Assembly: GCF_900116385.1 (NCBI RefSeq)
Contig: NZ_FPCI01000001.1
Coordinates: forward strand, 2,434,679 to 2,498,678
Reading direction: 5' to 3'
Length of the DNA stretch: 64,000 nucleotides
Source of the DNA: Pseudoxanthomonas sp. YR558
GTDB lineage: Bacteria > Pseudomonadota > Gammaproteobacteria > Xanthomonadales > Xanthomonadaceae
Under the pieces are notes generated by a model. It made no database searches, had not been told where the DNA came from, and was given only the letters and a program-made list of their open reading frames with translations. Shown piece by piece: positions 19,568 to 30,555 of this stretch (its first letter is position 1; every line of letters begins with the position of its first letter). Made by a program: the position numbers and the translations under genes.

Positions 19568-21661
19568 TCAGGCCGACAGGTGCTCGATGGCGGCCACCGC
19601 ACGGAAGCGGTCGGCCAAGCGCTTGAGTAGCGCCAACCGGTTCGCACGCACGGCAGGATCGTCCGCGTTGACCATGACGCCGTCGAAGAACGCATCCACC
19701 TGCGGGCGCAGGCGCGCGAGGTGGGCCAGCACGGTGACGTAGTCATGGTGGTGAAGCGCTTCGTCGGTCTCGCCCAGCACGGCTTCCACGGCTTCGGCGA
19801 GCGCGCTCTCGGCAGGATCGTTGAGGAGCGCGCGGTCCACGCCATGCGGGATGGCGATGTCGGCCTTCTTCAGGATGTTGCCGATGCGCTTGTTCGCCGC
19901 GGCCAACGCTTCGGCTTCCGGAAGGGTGGCGAAGGTTCCGATCGCATCCAGGCGTGTGTCGAAGTCGTACAGCGACGCTGGCTTCAGTTCCGCCACCGCG
20001 GTGAAGTGCGTGGCGGGCACGCCCTTGTCGGCGTAGTAGCTGCGCAGGCGATCGAGGATGAAGTCGTAGAGTTCGCCCGCATCCGCCGTGGCGGTCGCGT
20101 TGTCCTTGCCGGTGGGCAACGGGCCGATCGCATCGATGGCTTTCGCGATCAGGTCCTTGATCGAAATGTTGAAGCCACTCTCGATCACCGTACGGGCCAA
20201 GCCGAGCGCATTGCGGCGCAGCGCGAAGGGATCCTTGTTGCCCGTCGGCTTCAGGCCTGCGGCGAACCCGCCGGCCAGCGTGTCCAGGCGTTCGGCGATG
20301 GCGAGCACCTTGCCCAGCGGCGACAGGGCGATGTCGTCGCCGGCGAAACGCGGCTGGTAGGCCTCGTCGATGGCCAGCGCGATCTCCTTCGGCTCGCCGG
20401 CGGCGAGGGCGTAGTGGCGGCCGGCGATGCCCTGCAGCTCGGGGAATTCGTTGACCATGCGCGACTGCAGATCGTTCTTCGCCAGCATTGCGGCACGGCG
20501 CGCCAGCGCGGCATCCGCACCGACCATCGGCGCGATCGCCTCCGCCAGCGTGGCGACGCGCTCCGCCTTGTCGGCGACGCTGCCCAGCTTGGCCTGGTAA
20601 GTGACGGTCTTCAGGCCATCGCCCATCGACACGAGGCCCTGCTTGAGGTCTTCGTCAAAGAAGAACTTCGCGTCGGCGAAGCGCGGGCGGATCACGCGCT
20701 CGTAGCCCTTGCGGACCTCGGCGACGTCCTGCGACTCGATGTTGGCGATGCCGATGAAGTGCTCGGTCAGCTTGCCGCCGTCGCTGAGCACCGGGAAGAA
20801 CTTCTGGTTGATTTCCATGGTCTCGATCAACGCTTCCTGCGGCACGGCGAGGAACGCGGATTCGAAACTGCACAGCACCGCCGCCGGCCACTCGGTCAGG
20901 CAGACCACTTGCTCGAGGTTGTCGTCGGTGACGCGCGCGCTGCCGCCGGCCTGTGCGGCGGCCTTGTCGACTTCGGCGACGATGCGCGCGCGCCGCGCGT
21001 CGGCATCGACCAACACCTTCGCGCCCTGCAGCGCCATCACGTAGTCGCCCGGATCGTTGATCCAGACCGGCTTGTCGTGTTCGAAGCGATGGCCGCGGCT
21101 CATCCGGTCGGAGCTCACGCCCAGCACCTCGGCCGGCACCACGTCCTTGCCCAGCAGCAGCACCAGCCAATGCACCGGACGCGCGAACGCGTATTCGTGC
21201 GCGCCCCAGCGCATCGGCTTGGGGATCGGCATGCCGGCGATGGCCTCGCGCACGACGTCGGCCAGCAGCTCGGCGGTCTTCGCGCCGGGCTTCACCGCGC
21301 GGTGGACGAAACGCTCGCCCTTGCCGTCGGTGGTGCGCTCCAGCGCGGTCCAGTCGATGCCGGCCTTGGCGGCGAAGCCTTCCAGCGCCTTGGTGGGAGC
21401 GCCGTTCGTGTCGAGTGCGATGTTGAGGTACGGACCGAGCACTTCGGACTTCTGTTCGGGCTGCTCCACGTCCACCGCCGGCAACAGCACGGCCAGGCGG
21501 CGCGGCGTGTACAGCGGCTTGGCATCGCCACGCTCGAAGCCGATGCCGCGCTTCTCCAGCGCGGCGATGACGCCGTCGAAGAAGGCCTGCGCCAGGCCAG
21601 GCAGCGCCTTGACCGGAAGTTCCTCGGTACCGAGTTCGATCAGCAGGGGTTGCTTGCTCAT
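19568..21661 (-). CDS. glyS: Glycyl-tRNA synthetase beta subunit
   Basis: A 697-residue protein; E. coli GlyS has 689. The N-terminus [16 protein letters not shown] is diagnostic. The subunit provides tRNA recognition and, with GlyQ, forms the alpha2-beta2 enzyme that charges tRNA-Gly in the cytoplasm. The C-terminal part has the anticodon-binding region (about 580-690). The start overlaps the stop of a small membrane-protein gene by 4 bases, and that gene in turn follows glyQ by 3 bases, so the three are a tight operon. Confidence 0.97.
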   Translation of the reverse strand: MSKQPLLIELGTEELPVKALPGLAQAFFDGVIAALEKRGIGFERGDAKPLYTPRRLAVLLPAVDVEQPEQKSEVLGPYLNIALDTNGAPTKALEGFAAKAGIDWTALERTTDGKGERFVHRAVKPGAKTAELLADVVREAIAGMPIPKPMRWGAHEYAFARPVHWLVLLLGKDVVPAEVLGVSSDRMSRGHRFEHDKPVWINDPGDYVMALQGAKVLVDADARRARIVAEVDKAAAQAGGSARVTDDNLEQVVCLTEWPAAVLCSFESAFLAVPQEALIETMEINQKFFPVLSDGGKLTEHFIGIANIESQDVAEVRKGYERVIRPRFADAKFFFDEDLKQGLVSMGDGLKTVTYQAKLGSVADKAERVATLAEAIAPMVGADAALARRAAMLAKNDLQSRMVNEFPELQGIAGRHYALAAGEPKEIALAIDEAYQPRFAGDDIALSPLGKVLAIAERLDTLAGGFAAGLKPTGNKDPFALRRNALGLARTVIESGFNISIKDLIAKAIDAIGPLPTGKDNATATADAGELYDFILDRLRSYYADKGVPATHFTAVAELKPASLYDFDTRLDAIGTFATLPEAEALAAANKRIGNILKKADIAIPHGVDRALLNDPAESALAEAVEAVLGETDEALHHHDYVTVLAHLARLRPQVDAFFDGVMVNADDPAVRANRLALLKRLADRFRAVAAIEHLSA

Positions 21662-21897
21662 ATCACGTCCTTACGCGTCGCCAGCAGATCGGGGCGACCG
21701 GTTGCATCGAGTCGGGAAGGTTGCGCGTGCCGCTTCGCGTTCAACCACAACAGCACCAGGCCCGCGACGGGCGGCAGGATCAGTCCGAAGAGGAACCACA
21801 GCAGCGCGCTGCGTTGGGTCGTCTGCGCCCAGTACGCGGTGAAGATCGCGAACAGGAAAGGCGCGAACGTCACCGTCACCACGGTATCGGGCGACAT
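21658..21897 (-). CDS. Small inner-membrane protein between glyQ and glyS
   Basis: A 79-residue protein with two predicted membrane helices: about 7-24 ([17 protein letters not shown]) and about 31-51 ([20 protein letters not shown]), followed by a basic, soluble tail of about 28 residues. The start lies 3 bases after the glyQ stop and its own stop overlaps the glyS start (ATGA), so it is translated as part of the synthetase operon. I do not recognise a family; the helix-RSALLW-helix layout resembles small phospholipase-D-N-terminal-like or hypothetical proteins. Whether it has anything to do with aminoacylation is unknown. Confidence 0.7.
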   Translation of the reverse strand: MSPDTVVTVTFAPFLFAIFTAYWAQTTQRSALLWFLFGLILPPVAGLVLLWLNAKRHAQPSRLDATGRPDLLATRKDVI

Positions 21898-21900
21898 GGC

Positions 21901-22821
<921 letters not shown>

Positions 22822-22905
22822 GGCGTTATCGTGCACTGCGGAAAAGCGGGCTAGTATACGGGCAAGCCCTTGTCCTGCCGTTGCTTTGCCGTCGTGGATG
22901 CCCCC

Positions 22906-23631
22906 GTGAAAGCCCCTTTCCTCATCGTCGAAACCGGCCAGCCGGTGCGCTCGATGCGGCGCTATGGCGGCTTCCCGCACTGGATCCGCGTGGCGGCCGG
23001 ACTTGAAGCGGACGAAACCGTGGTGGCGAACGTCGAGCGCGGTGATGCGCTGCCGGGGCGGGAAGGGTTCGCGGGCGTGATCGTCAGCGGCTCCGCCGCG
23101 ATGGTCACCGACCGTGCGGACTGGAGCGAGCGCAGCGCCGAGTGGCTGCGCGACGCGGCCCATGAAGGCCTGCCGCTGCTGGGCATCTGCTACGGCCACC
23201 AGCTGCTGGCGCATGCGCTCGGCGGCGAAGTGGCGTACAACCCAGCCGGGCGCGAATCCGGCACCGTCCACATCGACCTGCATCCGCAGGCCCAGGACGA
23301 TCCGCTGTTCGGCGCGCTGCCGCTGAAGTTCACCGCCCACGCCACCCACGTACAGACGGTGGCCCGGCCGCCAGAGGGCGCCACCGTGCTGGCGCGCTCG
23401 GCCCAGGACGATTGCCATGCCTTCCGCTGGCGCGATCGCGCCTGGGGCGTCCAGTTCCACCCCGAGTTCGCCACCCACCACATGCGCGGCTACGTGCATG
23501 CCCGGGCCGAGCACCTGCGCAGCGAGGGCCGCTGCCCCGGCACCATCGCCCGTGGCGTGACGGCGGCGCCGCAAGCCCGCAAACTATTGCGGCGGTTCGT
23601 CCGCCATGCGCGCGGACTGCACGCGCGCTGA
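22906..23631 (+). CDS. Class I glutamine amidotransferase-like protein
   Basis: About 241 residues from the GTG at 22906 ([13 protein letters not shown] follows); upstream TTG and GTG codons in frame are alternatives because no strong ribosome-binding site decides. The class I GATase triad is present: nucleophile Cys in [17 protein letters not shown] and the His-Glu pair in [13 protein letters not shown]. No synthetase domain is attached, so it belongs to the stand-alone 'GMP synthase-like' group that hydrolyses gamma-glutamyl amides or serves an unknown acceptor. Next gene downstream starts 31 bases later on the same strand. Confidence 0.85.
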   Translation: MKAPFLIVETGQPVRSMRRYGGFPHWIRVAAGLEADETVVANVERGDALPGREGFAGVIVSGSAAMVTDRADWSERSAEWLRDAAHEGLPLLGICYGHQLLAHALGGEVAYNPAGRESGTVHIDLHPQAQDDPLFGALPLKFTAHATHVQTVARPPEGATVLARSAQDDCHAFRWRDRAWGVQFHPEFATHHMRGYVHARAEHLRSEGRCPGTIARGVTAAPQARKLLRRFVRHARGLHAR

Positions 23632-23662
23632 TCCATCGCCGCACCCCCTCCAGAGAACCCTG

Positions 23663-24541
23663 ATGTCGACGATCAACAAGGTGCCGGCCAGTGCCGGCGC
23701 AGAATGGCTGCTGGCGGGCTTCGCCCTGCTTAAGCGCGCGCCGGTGCCGCTGGCAACGCTGGCCGTGCTGTGGGGACTGCTCTCGATGGCCGTAATGTTG
23801 GTGGCGGTGACGTTGCCGGCCATGACACTGGCGATGCAGTTCCTGCTCGTTCTTGCGGGCCCGCTGTTCTTCGCGGGCATGCTCTGGGCCGTGCGAGAGG
23901 TGGATGAAGGACGCCACGCAACGCCGTCCAACCTGCTGCAGCCGGTGCGCGACGGCCATGCGCCTGCGCTGTTGGCCACGCTGCTGCCGCAACTGCTGGC
24001 GGCGCTGGTAATGGGTGCACTGCTTTTCGTCATGGTGGGCACCGAACAGCTGCAGCACCTGGCGGATGTGTATCAGCAGATGCAGGCCATCGCGGCGGCT
24101 GGCGGACAGCCGGATCCATCGCTGGTGGAAGGTCTGCCCGCTGGACGCCTGCTACTGTGGCTGCTGCTGGTCGCCGTGGTATTCGTTGCGGTGAAGTGGA
24201 TGACCTTCATCGCCTCGCCGCAGATCCTGTTCTCGAACACGCACGTGGTCGATGCCATGCGCAACAGCTTGCGCGCGTGTGCCCACAATTGGACCGCGAT
24301 GCTGGTGTTCTACCTGCTGGCGGGCATCGCGATCTTCGCCGTCGGCATGGGCTCGTTGCTGGTGGCGTCGCTGCTGGCGCTGGTGCTGGGCCCGACGCTC
24401 GCGATAGGCCTTTGGCAGTTCGTGCTGATGGCAGTCGTGATGCCGGTGCTGGCCGGTGCAGCGTATGCGGCGTGGCGACAGATGCTGGGGAATCAGGCGC
24501 CGACTGCGGCTTCGCCAGCGCCCAGCCATATCGAAGTCTGA
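23663..24541 (+). CDS. BPSS1780-family multi-spanning membrane protein
   Basis: A 292-residue integral membrane protein with about six hydrophobic helices. The N-terminus (AGAEWLLAGFALLKRAP) and the VREVDEGRHATPSNLLQP segment resemble the BPSS1780 family of uncharacterised membrane proteins. The ATG at 23663 follows CAGAGAACCCTG; an in-frame start 57 bases upstream would overlap the amidotransferase gene. Function unknown. Probably co-transcribed with the preceding gene. Confidence 0.7.
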   Translation: MSTINKVPASAGAEWLLAGFALLKRAPVPLATLAVLWGLLSMAVMLVAVTLPAMTLAMQFLLVLAGPLFFAGMLWAVREVDEGRHATPSNLLQPVRDGHAPALLATLLPQLLAALVMGALLFVMVGTEQLQHLADVYQQMQAIAAAGGQPDPSLVEGLPAGRLLLWLLLVAVVFVAVKWMTFIASPQILFSNTHVVDAMRNSLRACAHNWTAMLVFYLLAGIAIFAVGMGSLLVASLLALVLGPTLAIGLWQFVLMAVVMPVLAGAAYAAWRQMLGNQAPTAASPAPSHIEV

Positions 24542-24633
24542 GCTGCGTCAGTCGCAAGTCGGGACGGCATCGGTACGAAAGCGCGATGGTTCAGCACCCG
24601 GACGCGCTGCGGCGCGCTCGGCGCCATGGTTGC

Positions 24634-25392
24634 TCAGGCGCTATCGGGGCGCGGGCGCGGCTTCAGCCAGCCCGCGGCCACGATACCCAGCTCGTATAGC
24701 AGGCACATCGGGATCGCGAGCATCAGCTGCGACACCACGTCCGGCGGCGTGATCAGCGCGGCGACGACGAACACACCCACGATGGCGTAGCCGCGACCTT
24801 CGCGCAGCTGCTGCGGCGTGACCCAGCCCAGCAACACCATGATCACCAGCGCCACCGGCAGCTCGAAGCTCACGCCGAAGGCCAGGAAGATCACCATGAC
24901 GAAGTCGAGGTACTTCGCCGGGTCCGGCGCCAACGTCACGATGTCCGGCGTGAACACGGTCAGCGCATGGAAGACGCTCGGCAGCACCAGGAAATAGGCG
25001 AACGCGCAGCCGGCGTAGAACAGCAGGATCGCCGAGACCAGCAACGGCATCGCCAACCGCTTCTCATGCTTGTAAAGGCCGGGTGCGACGAAGCTCCATG
25101 CTTGGAACAGCAGCCAGGGCGACGATAGGAACAGCGCCAGGAAAAACGCCAGCTTGATGGGTGCGAAGAAGCCCGAGGTGGGGTCGCTGGCGATCATCTG
25201 CGTCGCCTGGCCGGCGGGCAGCTGGGAGATCAGCGGGCGGGCGAGATGGTCGTACAGCTGGCGGACGAACGGCAGCAGCGCCAGCAGGATGAGGCCGGTG
25301 CCTGCGAGTCCGCGTACCAACCGCGTGCGCAGCTCCAGCAAATGTTCCATCAGGCTGCTTTCGGCCTCCTGGCCCGACGATTCGCGGTTCAT
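24634..25392 (-). CDS. tatC: Twin-arginine translocase subunit TatC
   Basis: A 252-residue inner-membrane protein with six helices. Family features: N-terminal MEHLLELRTRLVRGL (conserved HLxELRxR receptor motif for twin-arginine signal peptides) and FGVSFELPV before the later helices. TatC recognises folded precursors and recruits TatA. The start overlaps the tatB stop by 4 bases, giving the usual tatABC order. Confidence 0.96.
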   Translation of the reverse strand: MNRESSGQEAESSLMEHLLELRTRLVRGLAGTGLILLALLPFVRQLYDHLARPLISQLPAGQATQMIASDPTSGFFAPIKLAFFLALFLSSPWLLFQAWSFVAPGLYKHEKRLAMPLLVSAILLFYAGCAFAYFLVLPSVFHALTVFTPDIVTLAPDPAKYLDFVMVIFLAFGVSFELPVALVIMVLLGWVTPQQLREGRGYAIVGVFVVAALITPPDVVSQLMLAIPMCLLYELGIVAAGWLKPRPRPDSA

Positions 25393-25886
25393 CGCGCTTC
25401 CTTCGGCGGGAACAGGTCGGGCGTGGTACCGACATCCGGCGCCGGTGCATCGTCGGCGGGCACGTCTTCATGCACGTCGGTGGTCGAGGCGAGGCGACCT
25501 TCCTCCTCGATCATCGGCTCGGGATCGGCCGGCGGCTTGGCGAGTGCGGGGGGCGTGATCGCGGATTCGACGTCGTCGCGCAGCGCCTTCGCATCGTCGC
25601 GCGCTGCCTGGCGCACTTCCTCGAACTGGCGTTCGGTCTCGCGCGCGCCGTCGCGGATGCGTTGCTCGGTGTCGCGCAGGGCGTCCTGGGCGTCCTTGAG
25701 GTTGCGCTTGAGTTCTTCGGACGCGAGCTCGCGCTCCAGTTCGTCCTTCACCGAGTACCACTGCGCGCGCGCGCGGCGGACCCATAGCCCGGCAAACCGC
25801 GCCGCCTTCGGCAGGCGTTCGGGGCCGAGCACGATCAACGCGACGACCGCGATGACCAGCAGTTCACTGAAACCGATGTCGAACAT
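25389..25886 (-). CDS. tatB: Twin-arginine translocase subunit TatB
   Basis: A 165-residue protein with the canonical N-terminus MFDIGFSELLVIAVVALIVLGPERLP (single helix, then conserved GPERLP hinge), an amphipathic helix, and a long charged coiled coil (about 45-120) before an acidic/proline-rich tail. It forms the receptor complex with TatC. The tail is variable within the family. Confidence 0.95.
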   Translation of the reverse strand: MFDIGFSELLVIAVVALIVLGPERLPKAARFAGLWVRRARAQWYSVKDELERELASEELKRNLKDAQDALRDTEQRIRDGARETERQFEEVRQAARDDAKALRDDVESAITPPALAKPPADPEPMIEEEGRLASTTDVHEDVPADDAPAPDVGTTPDLFPPKEAR

Positions 25887-25910
25887 GGTCGCGGCGGAGA
25901 TTCCGCCGGA

Positions 25911-26129
25911 TCAGCTGGCGTCGCGGTCGCGCTCTTTGGAGGCGCTGGTTTCGTCGCTGCGGGACTGGTCGCCCAGCTGGCCAGCCGGCTTGTCGTCGCG
26001 CATGCCTTCCTTGAAGCCCTTCACGGCCTCGCCCAGGTCCTTGCCGGCGCTACGCAGGCGCTTGGTGCCGAAGACCAGCAGCACGACCACCAGCACGATG
26101 ATCCAATGCCAGATGCTCAAACCGCCCAT
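25911..26129 (-). CDS. tatA: Twin-arginine translocase subunit TatA
   Basis: A 72-residue protein: [31 protein letters not shown] shows the short TM helix, FGTKRLR hinge and start of the amphipathic helix ([12 protein letters not shown]) typical of TatA, with a charged tail. TatA oligomers form the passage for folded proteins. First gene of the tatABC unit, 24 bases before tatB. Confidence 0.95.
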   Translation of the reverse strand: MGGLSIWHWIIVLVVVLLVFGTKRLRSAGKDLGEAVKGFKEGMRDDKPAGQLGDQSRSDETSASKERDRDAS

Positions 26130-26174
26130 GGTGTGCTCGCAGAAAAGTAGGGACGCTCAGGATAGCGCAGCCCG

Positions 26175-26200
26175 GGGGTGCGGATGTTGATCCACACCCC
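26175..26200 (-). terminator. Hairpin downstream of the SYLF gene
   Basis: GGGGTG-C-GGAT-GTTG-ATCC-A-CACCCC folds into a two-part stem directly after the SYLF gene stop and before tatA. It lacks a U-tract, so it may be a weak terminator or an mRNA-end structure. Confidence 0.4.
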
Positions 26201-26210
26201 ATGACTTCCG

Positions 26211-27068
26211 TCAGGGCGTGCCGTCCAGCGGCTCGGTGCGGACTTCGCCTTCCTGAACCGGCTGGAAGCCCTGTGTCTGCGTCGGTGCGGGCGCTTCGAC
26301 CACGACCGGCGCGACCGCGGGGGCCGGCGTCGCGGCGCGTGCCACGGAACCGCTGGTGCCGCGGTTGCCGCGGGCGAGCTCGGTGACTTCCTCGAGCTCA
26401 TCGCGGAAACCGACCACCGCATCGGACGGCTGCCCGGCACGGCTCTCGAAGATGGCGCGCGGCGTGGCGGCGCTTCCGTAGACCGCGGTGTTGGCTTCGT
26501 CGTCGATCTGCAGCACGGCGCCGTCGAGCGCCACGCCCGCGAAGAGACCACGTGCGCGTGACCACGACCAGATCTCGGCCTTCAGCTGGCCATCGGTCGA
26601 AGCGGAGGCATTGCGGCCGACCGGGCCGGCGGCCACGCCCGCATCGGCGCCGAGGGTGAACTTGCCGTTGACGATGGAGTCCAGCGAGCGGTCGTTGCGG
26701 AACACCAGCACCACGTCCGATGACTGCACGCCGGCCTGGAAACCGATGCTGCCACCGGTGAGCTTGATGAAGACCGGCTGCGACCAGCTGCCGTCCGGGT
26801 TCTTCACCGACATCAGGCCATGGCCACGACGGCCGCCGATGACCAAGCCGGCTTTCAGGGTGTCCGGTATGACGACGATCGCCTTGCCTTCGTCCAACAG
26901 CTTGTCGGGAATCCCGTTCTCGGGAATGCGCTGGATTTCGTTGAGCACGCGGACCGCATTGGTCGCACGCTCGTCTTCCTTCGGGCCGGCGATGGCTTGG
27001 CCTGCGAACAAGGCGGCGGCCAGCGCGAGGGCGGTGGGCGGCAGCAAGCGGCGGGAGGTGCGGTTCAT
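26211..27068 (-). CDS. Exported SYLF-domain lipid-binding protein
   Basis: A 285-residue protein with a signal peptide (cleavage near GQAIAG, residues about 22-27) followed by a SYLF/YSC84-type domain: LLDEGKAIVVIPDTLKAGLVIGGRRGHGLM, GSIGFQAGVQSSDVVLVFRN, and LGADAGVAAGPVGR. SYLF domains bind phosphoinositides or other anionic lipids in eukaryotes; bacterial members are secreted and poorly characterised. A proline/valine-rich tail ends the protein. The ATG at 27068 is followed directly by the signal peptide; the longer frame upstream would enter the divergent hemH promoter. Confidence 0.85.
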   Translation of the reverse strand: MNRTSRRLLPPTALALAAALFAGQAIAGPKEDERATNAVRVLNEIQRIPENGIPDKLLDEGKAIVVIPDTLKAGLVIGGRRGHGLMSVKNPDGSWSQPVFIKLTGGSIGFQAGVQSSDVVLVFRNDRSLDSIVNGKFTLGADAGVAAGPVGRNASASTDGQLKAEIWSWSRARGLFAGVALDGAVLQIDDEANTAVYGSAATPRAIFESRAGQPSDAVVGFRDELEEVTELARGNRGTSGSVARAATPAPAVAPVVVEAPAPTQTQGFQPVQEGEVRTEPLDGTP

Positions 27069-27177
27069 GGCGGACTCCGGAGAAGGACTCGCAGCAGAAT
27101 GCTGCAACTGATTGAAAGTAGGCGTGAGCGCATGAATATGTGCTGACGCGTGCGGGCGCTCTGACACAATAGCGCTC

Positions 27178-28143
27178 ATGACCGACACGCCTTCCACCGC
27201 CCTGCTCGTCGTCAACCTCGGCACGCCCGAAGCGCCTACCGCGCCGGCCGTTCGCCGCTACCTGGGGGAATTCCTCAGCGATCGCCGCGTCGTGCAGATC
27301 CCGCGTATCGCGTGGCTGCCGCTGCTGCACGGCCTGATCCTGCCGTTGCGCGGTCCCAAGGCCGCGGCCAAGTACGCCAGCATCTGGTTGCCGGAGGGTT
27401 CGCCGCTGGCGGTCTATACGCGTCGCCTGAGCGAAGTCCTGCAGACCAGGTTGCCGCACTGGCGGGTGATGGACGCCATGCGGTACGGCGCGCCGTCGCT
27501 GGCGGCCCGCCTGCGTGCGCTGCGAGAAGAAGGCGTGCAGCGTGTCGTGGTGCTGCCGCTGTATCCGCAGTACTCCACGACGACCACCGAGTCGGTGCGC
27601 GACGTGGTGGTACGCGAGGCGGCCGGGCTGCAGGTGCACTTCATCGAAGACTACGCCGTCGATCCTGGCTGGTTGGGCGCCGTCGTCGATTCGGTCCGCA
27701 CCTGGCGCGCCACCCATGGCGCAGGCGAGCACCTGCTGTTCTCGTACCACGGGCTGCCGCAGCGCTTGGCGCGCGCGGGCGATCCGTATCCGCAGCAATG
27801 CGAAGCGAGCACGCGCGCGATTGTCCAGGCGCTGGGCCTGCGCGATGACGAGTGGACGCTGACCTATCAATCGCGCTTCGGCAAGGAGCGATGGCTGGAG
27901 CCGGCCACCGACCTCACCCTGCGCGCACTGGCCGCCCGCGGGGTGCGCAAGGTGGATGTCGTGTGCCCGGGCTTCGCCGTCGATTGCCTGGAGACGCTGG
28001 AGGAGGTGGGCATCGGGCTTGCGGAAGAATTCGCGCATGCCGGAGGCGAACTGCGCTACCTGCCGTGCCTCAACAACGGCGCGGGCCACGCGGATGCGCT
28101 GGCGGCCCTCGCTCGCCAGGCGGCAGGCGACGTCGCCGCATGA
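27178..28143 (+). CDS. hemH: Ferrochelatase
   Basis: A 321-residue enzyme inserting Fe2+ into protoporphyrin IX, last step of heme synthesis. Seen: [12 protein letters not shown] at the N-terminus, [12 protein letters not shown], the catalytic His191 in [16 protein letters not shown], and Glu272 in [16 protein letters not shown]. Bacterial length and layout are normal. Its stop overlaps the start of the following hydrolase (ATGA), so the two genes are coupled. The divergent SYLF gene shares the 110-base upstream gap. Confidence 0.96.
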   Translation: MTDTPSTALLVVNLGTPEAPTAPAVRRYLGEFLSDRRVVQIPRIAWLPLLHGLILPLRGPKAAAKYASIWLPEGSPLAVYTRRLSEVLQTRLPHWRVMDAMRYGAPSLAARLRALREEGVQRVVVLPLYPQYSTTTTESVRDVVVREAAGLQVHFIEDYAVDPGWLGAVVDSVRTWRATHGAGEHLLFSYHGLPQRLARAGDPYPQQCEASTRAIVQALGLRDDEWTLTYQSRFGKERWLEPATDLTLRALAARGVRKVDVVCPGFAVDCLETLEEVGIGLAEEFAHAGGELRYLPCLNNGAGHADALAALARQAAGDVAA

Positions 28144-28991
28144 CGCTGCGCGACTTCGAGCTGCAGATCCCGCTGGGCCGCATTGCCGGCCTGCGCAACG
28201 ACGGCGACGTCGCTGACGCGAGGGTGATCGCGCTGCATGGCTGGCTGGACAATGCGGCGAGCTTCGTCCCGCTGGCGCCACGCCTGCCCGGCATACACTT
28301 GGTCGCGCCCGACCTGCCAGGGCATGGCGGGAGCGCGCATCTTGCGCCGGGGGCGGAGTACACCAGCGGCGTGGCGGTGAACGCGGTGCTGGATATCGCC
28401 GATGCGCTGGGCTGGCAGACGTTCTCGCTACTGGGGCACTCGATGGGTGCCGGCATCGCGAGCCTGGTGGCGGCCTCGGCACCGGAGCGCGTCCAGCGAT
28501 TGGTCGTGATCGAGGCGCTCGGCGGCTTGGCGGAGACGGTCGAGCGCACCGCCGACCGTTGGCGCGAGGCCATTGCGGCGGCGCGCGCGCTGCCGGGCAA
28601 GAAGCTGCGGGTGTTCTCCGACCTCGCGACGCCGATGCGCGCGCGCATGCAGGCGAACCAGTTGAGCGAACCGGCGGCGCGCCTGCTGGTCGAGCGGGGC
28701 GTCCGGGCAGTCGAAGGCGGTTACGTCTGGAGCAGCGATCAGCGGCTGACGCTGCCCACACCGCAGCGGCTGAGCGAGCCGCAGCTCGCGCGCCTGGTCG
28801 CCGGCATCACGTGTCCCACGACGGTGGTCTATGCGGATCCGCCGCAGGTCTATTTCCCCGAGCCTCTGCGGACCCAGCGCGCCCAGCTACTGCCGGATGG
28901 CCGGTTGCATGTCATCGCCGGCACGCACCACTTGCACATGGAAGACCCCATGGCGGTCGCCGACGTGATCGGCGATTTCCTGCGCGGCTGA
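28140..28991 (+). CDS. Alpha/beta-hydrolase
   Basis: A 283-residue alpha/beta-hydrolase. Visible: oxyanion-hole [10 protein letters not shown] (His33), [10 protein letters not shown], nucleophile elbow LLGHSMGAG (Ser101) and a C-terminal His in [11 protein letters not shown]. Substrate cannot be told from sequence; esterase or lipase-like enzymes in this group are common. Start overlaps the hemH stop by 4 bases. The convergent neighbour begins its stop codon at the next base. Confidence 0.85.
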   Translation: MTLRDFELQIPLGRIAGLRNDGDVADARVIALHGWLDNAASFVPLAPRLPGIHLVAPDLPGHGGSAHLAPGAEYTSGVAVNAVLDIADALGWQTFSLLGHSMGAGIASLVAASAPERVQRLVVIEALGGLAETVERTADRWREAIAAARALPGKKLRVFSDLATPMRARMQANQLSEPAARLLVERGVRAVEGGYVWSSDQRLTLPTPQRLSEPQLARLVAGITCPTTVVYADPPQVYFPEPLRTQRAQLLPDGRLHVIAGTHHLHMEDPMAVADVIGDFLRG

Positions 28992-29579
28992 TCAACCCAA
29001 CTTCGCGCGCCGCAGGTCCAGGGCCAGGCGGATATCGCTTTTGCGGATAGGGGCTTGGTTGCGCCACCAGGCGTTGGTGACGACCTCCAGCTCCGGGTCT
29101 TCGCTGGAGAGCCGGCGTAGCAGCGCAATGTCCTCGGCCGTGGCGGGCAGTTCGTCCGGCAAGTAGAACGCATCGAGCGGTGAGCGTGCAGGTGTCCGTG
29201 TCACCCGGGCCAGCAGCGCCACCAGTGCGATCGCGAGCAGGCCATAGCCGGCCAACAGCATGATTTGCGACGACAGCGCGCTGCCACGCCACGCCAGTGC
29301 GCCGCCGCAAGTGCTGACGACGAGGAACAGCCACGCCGCGCGATCCATGCGACGCATCTTGCCGGCTTCGCGCCGGCGCTCGCGTGCGCGGCTTGCCGCC
29401 TCTTCGACGGTCACGCCCTTGCGGCTCATCAGCGCGCGTCGCGTATGGATCGTCGCGCTGGTTTCCGATGCCGGCAGGGCGTACAGCGAGAAGCGCGAGA
29501 GTGCAGGCACCTCGTCGCTGCGGCCTGCATCGAGGTCGGCATCGAGAGCGGACGGAGTACGCGAAGCGGTAAAGGACAT
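28992..29579 (-). CDS. Hypothetical membrane protein
   Basis: A 195-residue protein from the ATG at 29579 (MSFTASRTPSALDADLDAG). An N-terminal soluble region with an Arg-rich stretch (about 48-78: MSRKGVTVEEAASRARERRREAGKMRR) precedes two membrane helices (about 83-102 and 105-123), then a soluble C-terminal domain of about 70 residues. I do not recognise the family. Convergent with the hydrolase gene. Confidence 0.6.
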   Translation of the reverse strand: MSFTASRTPSALDADLDAGRSDEVPALSRFSLYALPASETSATIHTRRALMSRKGVTVEEAASRARERRREAGKMRRMDRAAWLFLVVSTCGGALAWRGSALSSQIMLLAGYGLLAIALVALLARVTRTPARSPLDAFYLPDELPATAEDIALLRRLSSEDPELEVVTNAWWRNQAPIRKSDIRLALDLRRAKLG

Positions 29580-29705
29580 GAAGGTGACCGGACGAAGGAA
29601 TTGGCGCCGGGAGCGTGGCTCCGTTCCCTGTGAGCCACTGGGCTCCCGGCCCCTTCTCATTCGCGAGGTGCATGCCGCGCAGGACACGGCAGCCCGACGC
29701 GCCGA

Positions 29706-30494
29706 TCAGTCGCCGGACAGCAGTCGATGCAGGCGGGATTTGAGACGGCGACCTTCGGCGTGGAAATACGCGCGCTCATCGCGCCAATCCGGGAATCGCG
29801 CTTCCACCTCTTGCCAGAACGCGGGGGAATGATTGGCCTGCAGCAAATGGCAGAGTTCGTGGACCAGGACGTACTCGAAGGCTGAGGGTCGTCCGAGGAC
29901 CAAGGCCAGGTCCAGGGTTAGCGTACCGTCGGGTGCGAGCGAACCCCATTGCGAAGACATCACCTTCAGGCGGATCTGGCGGGGCGCGCGTGGCAGGCCG
30001 GCCAGGTAGGCCGGCAGCCATCGGCCGATGTCCGCGCGCGCTTCGGCCTCGTAGAACGCACGCAAGGTACGTCTCAGGGTGGCATCGCTGGTGCGCGAGG
30101 ACAGATCGATGTGGATCCCGTCATCCTGCTTCGTGATGCGGGTGAAGCGCCCTTCGTGCCAGTGCAGCGGGAAATCTTCTCCGCGTAGCGGCAGGAAGCC
30201 GGTGACGCCGGGCGTCAGCACGATGGCGTCGTCGTCCGGCGTGTATCGCGAAAGCTGATCGGTGAGCCAGTCCCGATGCTGCTGCAGGAAGCGATCGCCA
30301 GAGACGAGGCTGGCGCGCCAGGGCAGCGTAAGTCGCACACCGCGCTCGTCGACGCTCAGCTTCAAGCGTTTGGCGCGCGGGTCGCGGACGCGCTGAACGT
30401 CCAGCCGGCGACCGTCCTGCAATTCGAGCGCCACCGTGTCGCGTTCGACGCTGCGGGGCGTGCGGGCAATCAGGCGGCGTAGAGGCAGGAGCAT
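29706..30494 (-). CDS. YgjP-type zinc metallopeptidase (SprT/DUF45 family)
   Basis: A 262-residue cytoplasmic protein with the zincin motif VLVHELCHLLQANHSPAFW (HExxH plus a downstream His), preceded by RLKVMSSQWGSLAPDGTLTL, typical of YgjP/DUF45 proteins. The N-terminal part contains LELQDGRRLDVQRVRDPRAKR-like strands. Related proteins are annotated as M48/SprT-like peptidases; the physiological substrate is unknown. Start at the ATG at 30494, which fits the family's hydrophobic LLPLRRL onset. Confidence 0.85.
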   Translation of the reverse strand: MLLPLRRLIARTPRSVERDTVALELQDGRRLDVQRVRDPRAKRLKLSVDERGVRLTLPWRASLVSGDRFLQQHRDWLTDQLSRYTPDDDAIVLTPGVTGFLPLRGEDFPLHWHEGRFTRITKQDDGIHIDLSSRTSDATLRRTLRAFYEAEARADIGRWLPAYLAGLPRAPRQIRLKVMSSQWGSLAPDGTLTLDLALVLGRPSAFEYVLVHELCHLLQANHSPAFWQEVEARFPDWRDERAYFHAEGRRLKSRLHRLLSGD

Positions 30495-30555
30495 GGCCCC
30501 GCATTGTAAAGCGGCCGTCACGCGCCTGCCCCCAGGCAAGCGCGTGGCGGTGGGC

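Noticed and set aside
28912-29673. A 253-residue frame overlapping the hypothetical membrane gene
   Set aside because: It overlaps the alternative frame with two clear membrane helices and shows Arg-rich spurious composition.
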